Origin: an uncultured Alphaproteobacteria bacterium
GTDB taxonomy: Bacteria > Pseudomonadota > Alphaproteobacteria > CAAHEQ01 > UBA3637
Reading direction: 5' to 3'
DNA: 57,113 nt
Assembly (NCBI GenBank): GCA_944393195.1
Contig: CALXZG010000007.1
Coordinates: forward strand, 1-57,113
Every line of letters begins with the position of its first letter. Position 1 is the first letter of the stretch. Shown here one piece after another: positions 53,308 through 57,113 of this stretch. The position numbers and the translations under genes were made by a program. A model generated the notes under the pieces. That model was not told the origin of the DNA. It saw nothing but the letters and a program-made list of their open reading frames with translations, and did not search any database.

Positions 53308-54660
53308 TTAGCGACAAAGGACGTGGTGGAAGTCGCCGTGCCAACTGTAAGTCCCGACCGAGCCTGACGCAGTGTCGACAAACCAAACACCCCTCCTATC
53401 TTCTTTCCAATCCGTCGTCCAAACAATCCCATGTCCTTTAAATTTTTCCGGAATGGTACAGGTATACGAACTGCCGTTCGCAACACATCCTAAATCGGAT
53501 AGACTCACCATTTCTTTCCCCAACCAAGCACAAAAATCTGATGCCGCGTACCAATTCATTATTTTCGTCGACCAAACCGTACCGGCCATACTGAATGCTC
53601 CTTCTTCATAGTACGCCCCTGTCGAACAAACACCATAGTATTGATTGCTCATCGCACAGAAATACGTACAATTATCTCGGTAACTCCGACATTGACATTT
53701 TCCGCTAATACACAATCCTTGATCACAATCGTCCGTGCTTTGACAACTGTCATTCGCCGAACATTGTCCGTTTACACAAAATTGACCTGCCGGACAACAT
53801 GTCCCGTTACACGCGTAATACGGTGAACACAAGCACATACCATTTTGACATGTTTGATTTGTCGCGCATTGGCTATCCGTTTCACATGTTTTAACACCAC
53901 TTAAACAATCGCTACACGGCCGTAATGTCCGCGTAAACGTGAATGTCATATCAACCAAATTATTGTTGTTGTTACACGCCCCAATATTGTCCGATGAAAC
54001 AACTGTGTTATTCGCGGCTATTTGTATCGGGAGTGCAAAACCGCTCTTTGCTATGTATTCGCAAACCGGACGATCCACGTCCTGAACGGTAATCTTAAAA
54101 AACTGTTCTCCAAACCGTTCCGCTCCTACCGGATAAACATTATGAATGACCGCCGGCATCTCATCGGTTTTCAACTCTGCGCCTGCCAATAACTGTTGAG
54201 AGTATATCATGGCTCGCTTACTGATATCATTAATAATGGTTGTCGCCGCAACACGTTCCATGGCCATACTGTATCCTTTGGCACCCAACACAGCCAACAA
54301 TCCCATTAAAGCCAACACGCCCAACATTTCAACCATACTCTTCCCCGATTCGGACGACATGATACCGTTCATCCCCTCAATCCAAGAATATTGTTCGTTA
54401 TCTCTGCGCGTTTTATTTTTTTCCGCCATCCCTGTTTTTTTATCCCATCCATCATCCCTGCGCTCTTTATTCTCTCTCATCCCTGCGCCCCCTATATTCT
54501 CCGTCATCCCTGCGAAAGCGGGGATCTTATGACACGCACTCCCTACTGTTAAACCGTCATCCCCGACCTGATCGGGGGTCTTATGACACACACCCGACAC
54601 CCCTAAATCACTATTTTGATACACACCACTTTTCCCGTTTTTGTTTTTTGTTTCAGTCAT
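53308..54660 (-). CDS. Prepilin-like cysteine-rich protein with C-type-lectin-like C terminus (gene 2)
   Basis: A 450-residue paralogue of gene 1. The prepilin site reads ESG|KSMVEMLGVLALMG (lysine at +1, glutamate at +5), but it lies at residue 106. The first 12 residues (MTETKNKNGKS) resemble the normal leader of gene 1; about 92 residues between the two are the translation of dispersed repeats (PDQVGDD, KIPAFAGMT). The ATG at 54660 has AAGGAT before it, as at gene 1; an internal start at 54360 would give a normal leader. After the helix come a pilin-like region, a cysteine-rich region (about 250-350) and a C-type-lectin-like end (IVWTTDWK ... HHVLCR). The C terminus carries the candidate variable region. 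Confidence 0.8.
   Translation of the reverse strand: MTETKNKNGKSGVYQNSDLGVSGVCHKTPDQVGDDGLTVGSACHKIPAFAGMTENIGGAGMRENKERRDDGWDKKTGMAEKNKTRRDNEQYSWIEGMNGIMSSESGKSMVEMLGVLALMGLLAVLGAKGYSMAMERVAATTIINDISKRAMIYSQQLLAGAELKTDEMPAVIHNVYPVGAERFGEQFFKITVQDVDRPVCEYIAKSGFALPIQIAANNTVVSSDNIGACNNNNNLVDMTFTFTRTLRPCSDCLSGVKTCETDSQCATNQTCQNGMCLCSPYYACNGTCCPAGQFCVNGQCSANDSCQSTDDCDQGLCISGKCQCRSYRDNCTYFCAMSNQYYGVCSTGAYYEEGAFSMAGTVWSTKIMNWYAASDFCAWLGKEMVSLSDLGCVANGSSYTCTIPEKFKGHGIVWTTDWKEDRRGVWFVDTASGSVGTYSWHGDFHHVLCR
53311..53367 (-). other. Candidate DGR variable region, gene 2
   Basis: Coding strand from TCA GGC TCG GTC GGG through eleven codons (ACT TAC AGT TGG CAC GGC, then GAC TTC CAC CAC GTC) to CTT TGT CGC and the stop. 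Ten of eleven end in C or T; the exception is TGG. The flanks equal gene 1 on both sides, including bases past the stop. It is one codon shorter than gene 1, so an insertion, deletion or a second template must be invoked. Confidence 0.7.
54502..54533 (+). repeat. Dispersed palindromic repeat (GCGAAAGC type), inside gene 2
   Basis: CCGTCATCCCTGCGAAAGCG followed by GGGATCTTATGAC. On the minus strand it encodes IPAFAGMT. Confidence 0.85.
54555..54588 (+). repeat. Dispersed palindromic repeat (GACCTGATC type), inside gene 2
   Basis: CGTCATCCCCGACCTGATCG followed by GGGGTCTTATGAC. On the minus strand it encodes TPDQVGDD. Confidence 0.85.
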
Positions 54661-54697
54661 TTATCGATCCTTTTCAACTATAACAAAAAAATGTTCA

Positions 54698-54911
54698 TTA
54701 AAATGTTATAGATGTTGTGTATCACAAAAGTGAAAACAAAGCAAGAAGAAAATATTTATATTATAAAGGGCTCCTGTTCATTTGGTTAAAAGTCAGGTAA
54801 GGTGCAAAAAGTATAACAAAAAAGGGAACATTAAATTGTTACACTCGTCAAATAACCAATTGAAAAATAATCACTTCCCAAAACGACTGTTACATTTTAA
54901 TATGTAACGGA
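54698..54911 (-). repeat. Upstream repeat type B, copy 2 (promoter region of prepilin-like gene 2)
   Basis: Aligns along its length with 29963-30175. It begins 38 bases upstream of the gene 2 ATG and so must hold its promoter. TGTTATA/TGTTACA elements recur at both ends; the central ACATTAAATTGTTACACT is shared with type A. Confidence 0.85.
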
Positions 54912-54976
54912 TCAATATATTATAAAATAAAAAAAATCACTTTATTCAATATATTATTGCCATTTTCATACAAAAA

Positions 54977-54998
54977 AGGGCAGGAATTCCTGCCCTTC
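54977..54998 (-). terminator. Rho-independent terminator of pckG
   Basis: AAGGGCAGGAATTCCTGCCCTT palindrome followed on the minus strand by TTTT, about 25 bases past the pckG stop. Confidence 0.8.
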
Positions 54999-55022
54999 AA
55001 ACAATACGATGTCTTGTTCCGC

Positions 55023-56843
55023 TTATGAAGCGCGCCGTTTCAACCGCTGATCCAACAAAATCAATTCGGCATCCATTTCAACCGGCAACCGATCACCCGC
55101 GCGGAACTGTTCAAAATGTTGCGCAATCGCCGCGACATCCTGTAACGCCAAAGTGGTATCCACCGCCATCAACGCATTGAATTGCTTTTCACTCATCGGC
55201 AATCCTTGCCAACTTAAATCGCGATACCCCGGCATCCATCCCAAAGCCGTTTCCGTCGCCGCAGCCCGACCGGCCGTCCGTTTCACAATCCATTCCAAGA
55301 CACGCATATTTTCGCCAAATCCCGGCCACATAAACTTGCCTTTGGCATCTTTCCGGAACCAATTGACCCGGAAAATCAACGGAAGCCGAGAAACCACTTT
55401 CGGCATATCCAACCAATGACTCCAATAATCGCCCATGTTGTACCCGCAAAACGGCAGCATAGCAAACGGATCCCGCCGAATTTCCCCGGCTTTTCCTTCG
55501 GCCGCCGCCGTTTTTTCCGACCCCATCGTGCTGGCCAAGAAAACCCCATGCGTCCAATCAAAAGCCTGATACACCAACGGCGTATTTGTCGCCAACCGTC
55601 CGCCGAAAACAAAAGCCGCAATCGGTACCCCGGCCGGATTTTCCCACTCTTTATCAATTGTCGGACATTGCTTGGCTGGCGCTGTGAAGCGAGAGTTCGG
55701 ATGTGCCGCCGGAGTCGTGCTTGCCGGCGTCCAATCATTCCCCTGCCAATCGATTAAGTGTTTCGGCGCCCGATCGGTCAGGCCTTCCCACCAAACATCG
55801 CCGTCATCCGTCAAAGCAACGTTTGTGAAAATCGTATTTTTCCGACACGATTCGATGGCATTTCGATTCGTTTTTTCACTTGTCCCCGGGGCCACCCCGA
55901 AAAAGCCGGCTTCCGGATTAATCGCATATAACCGCCCGTCTTTTCCCGGCTTAATCCAGGCAATATCATCCCCGACCGTCGATACTTTCCAATCCGACAT
56001 CGCTTTCGGCGGAATTAACATCGCCATATTCGTCTTTCCGCAAGCACTCGGGAAAGCCGCCGCCACATAAGCCTTTAATTTTTCCTTTTTGTTTTCCAAA
56101 CCGACAATCAACATATGTTCGGCCAACCAACCGTCATCCCGTGCCATTGTCGAAGCAATCCGTAAAGCAAGGCATTTTTTGCCCAACAAAGCATTGCCGC
56201 CATACCCGGATCCGAACGAAATAATCTCCCGCGTTTCCGGAAAGTGCGTAATATAGGTATTGTCCGGATTACATGGCCAAGCCACATCGGCTTCCCCTTT
56301 GGCGATCGGCATGCCGACCGAATGCAGACATTTGACAAAGTCACCATTTTTGAGGACACCCCAAACCGCTTTGCCCATCCGCGTCATAATGCGCATATTG
56401 GCCACCACATACGGCGAATCCGTAATTTCAATACCGATTTGCGCAATATGCGATCCCAACGGCCCCATAGAAAAAGGAATGACATACATTGTTCGCCCTT
56501 TCATACACCCTTTCATTAAGGCGTTAAGCTTTTTCTTCATGTCCTTCGGTGCGGCCCAATTGTTTGTCGGCCCGGCGTCGGCTTCTTTCTGACAACAAAT
56601 GAAAGTCCGCGCCTCAACCCGCGCCACATCTTTGGGGTTAGACCGTGCCAAGAAACACCCCGGCCGTTTTTTCGGATTCAGCGGAATAAACGTCCCCGCC
56701 TCGACTAATTTCTGACAAATAGCTTTATTTTCGGCCTCGGATCCGTCACACCAATAAATCGCATCCGGTTGCGTCAGTTTAGCTACCGCATTGACCCAAT
56801 CAATTACTTGCTTATTCTTTGTCGGAATTTGTTGTTTAACCAT
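55023..56843 (-). CDS. pckG: Phosphoenolpyruvate carboxykinase (GTP)
   Basis: It interconverts oxaloacetate and phosphoenolpyruvate with GTP/GDP, in gluconeogenesis or as an anaplerotic step. The 606-residue length fits the GTP class. The nucleotide-binding loop with the reactive cysteine reads [12 protein letters not shown] (about 265-276), and R-x-N-W-F-R-K-D and G-Y-N-x-G-D-Y segments agree with the GTP class rather than the ATP class. GAGGAG lies upstream of the ATG. It is flanked by a type B repeat on the left and an inverted copy of part of it on the right. Confidence 0.95.
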   Translation of the reverse strand: MVKQQIPTKNKQVIDWVNAVAKLTQPDAIYWCDGSEAENKAICQKLVEAGTFIPLNPKKRPGCFLARSNPKDVARVEARTFICCQKEADAGPTNNWAAPKDMKKKLNALMKGCMKGRTMYVIPFSMGPLGSHIAQIGIEITDSPYVVANMRIMTRMGKAVWGVLKNGDFVKCLHSVGMPIAKGEADVAWPCNPDNTYITHFPETREIISFGSGYGGNALLGKKCLALRIASTMARDDGWLAEHMLIVGLENKKEKLKAYVAAAFPSACGKTNMAMLIPPKAMSDWKVSTVGDDIAWIKPGKDGRLYAINPEAGFFGVAPGTSEKTNRNAIESCRKNTIFTNVALTDDGDVWWEGLTDRAPKHLIDWQGNDWTPASTTPAAHPNSRFTAPAKQCPTIDKEWENPAGVPIAAFVFGGRLATNTPLVYQAFDWTHGVFLASTMGSEKTAAAEGKAGEIRRDPFAMLPFCGYNMGDYWSHWLDMPKVVSRLPLIFRVNWFRKDAKGKFMWPGFGENMRVLEWIVKRTAGRAAATETALGWMPGYRDLSWQGLPMSEKQFNALMAVDTTLALQDVAAIAQHFEQFRAGDRLPVEMDAELILLDQRLKRRAS

Positions 56844-57113
56844 TTTTTGACTCCTCTGTTATTATATAGTTCTCTTTTTAACCGCTTTCCACCGCCACGT
56901 CAAGCGTAAACCCCTAAAAAATTCGATAATATGATTTTTGGGACCTGTTTTTAATTAAAATAGGCAAAAGGTGCATTCAAAATAAAACGTCTTTTCAATA
57001 TATTATTTGACGAGTATAACGATTTAATGGTTCTTTTTTTTGTTACACTTTTTAGCCTACACAACTTTCCGGCAAAACAACAGGAAGCATTTAATAATTA
57101 AATCTTTTTCTCT
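56844..57113. other. Right-edge intergenic stretch
   Basis: No gene is visible. It includes the pckG ribosome site, an AT-rich region and the inverted type B repeat copy at 56991-57058. Confidence 0.6.
56991..57058 (+). repeat. Upstream repeat type B, copy 3 (partial, inverted)
   Basis: TTATTTGACGAGTATAACGA, then TTTAATGGTTC, a T-run, GTTACACTTTTT: the reverse complement of about 54798-54862 with scattered differences. By analogy with copy 2 it would drive a plus-strand gene just beyond the right edge. Confidence 0.7.

Larger units (their letters stand above)
54361..54627 (-). repeat. In-frame repeat insertion within the prepilin-2 leader
   Basis: Codons about 12-100 of gene 2 are made of the genome's dispersed palindromic elements, two of them complete (54502-54533 and 54555-54588), plus degenerate TCATCCC runs. 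They keep the reading frame open and separate the ribosome-binding start from the cleavage site. Confidence 0.75.

Overview
The window looks like a chromosomal segment of a Gram-negative alphaproteobacterium, probably a host- or gut-associated uncultured lineage. Supporting evidence is an LPS gene (kdsB), a Pal-CpoB-TilS-FtsH cluster, a J-domain family and a ribbon-helix-helix family of alphaproteobacterial type, and prepilins with a G-[RK]-S-M-V-E-M-L-G leader. The taxonomy is inference; no rRNA gene is present.

Layout. 1-6.7 kb (mostly minus strand): kdsB, a HIT protein, ppa, virB4 and virB3, then prepilin-like gene 1 with a cysteine-rich body and a C-type-lectin-like C terminus. 6.9-11.6 kb (minus): ftsH, tilS, cpoB, pal. 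11.8-17.1 kb (plus): ileS, lolC, lolD. 17.4-28 kb: a virB2-like pilin (minus), then a plus-strand operon resembling the R64/TCP type IVb pilus operon (OmpA-like periplasmic protein, PilL/TcpQ-like lipoprotein, PilN secretin, PilO, PilP, PilQ ATPase, PilR platform protein). 28.2-30.2 kb: tRNA-Gly, two small membrane proteins, a wrecked Mpi-type DNA invertase and a long non-coding repeat. 30.3-35.6 kb: SEL1, LysM/M23, unknown, ankyrin, J-domain and ribbon-helix-helix genes. 35.7-40.2 kb (plus): a membrane protein, a VirD4-type coupling ATPase, an HNH-nuclease-like protein and a SUKH-like (SMI1/KNR4) protein. 40.1-50.7 kb (minus): flippase-like membrane protein, OprB-type porin, giant AsmA/YhdP-like protein, PiT transporter with its PhoU-like partner, prfB with a programmed frameshift, and PBP1A. 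50.9-52.9 kb (plus): dtd, a small ORF, murA, tRNA-Ser. 53.3-56.8 kb (minus): prepilin-like gene 2 and GTP-type pckG.

Main result. The two prepilin-like genes end in a short segment where flanking bases are identical (through the stop codon and beyond). Inside it, almost every codon keeps its third base (C or T) while bases one and two differ. This is the footprint expected of a diversity-generating retroelement (DGR) rewriting AAY codons, and the C-type-lectin-like fold is the classic DGR target. No reverse transcriptase or template repeat was seen here, so the retroelement would act in trans. The proteins would be pilus-borne, hypervariable adhesins, plausibly displayed by the type IVb pilus encoded in the same window. 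Near-identical non-coding repeats upstream of these genes also lie at the left edge and, inverted, at the right edge of the window, suggesting further paralogues just outside.

Other points. A nuclease/immunity-like pair sits directly behind the type IV secretion coupling protein. Strand composition (G versus C on the plus strand, judged by eye) flips near 6.7 kb and again near 28-30 kb, as if about 22 kb had been inverted. Dispersed palindromic repeats have inserted in frame into the leader of prepilin gene 2.
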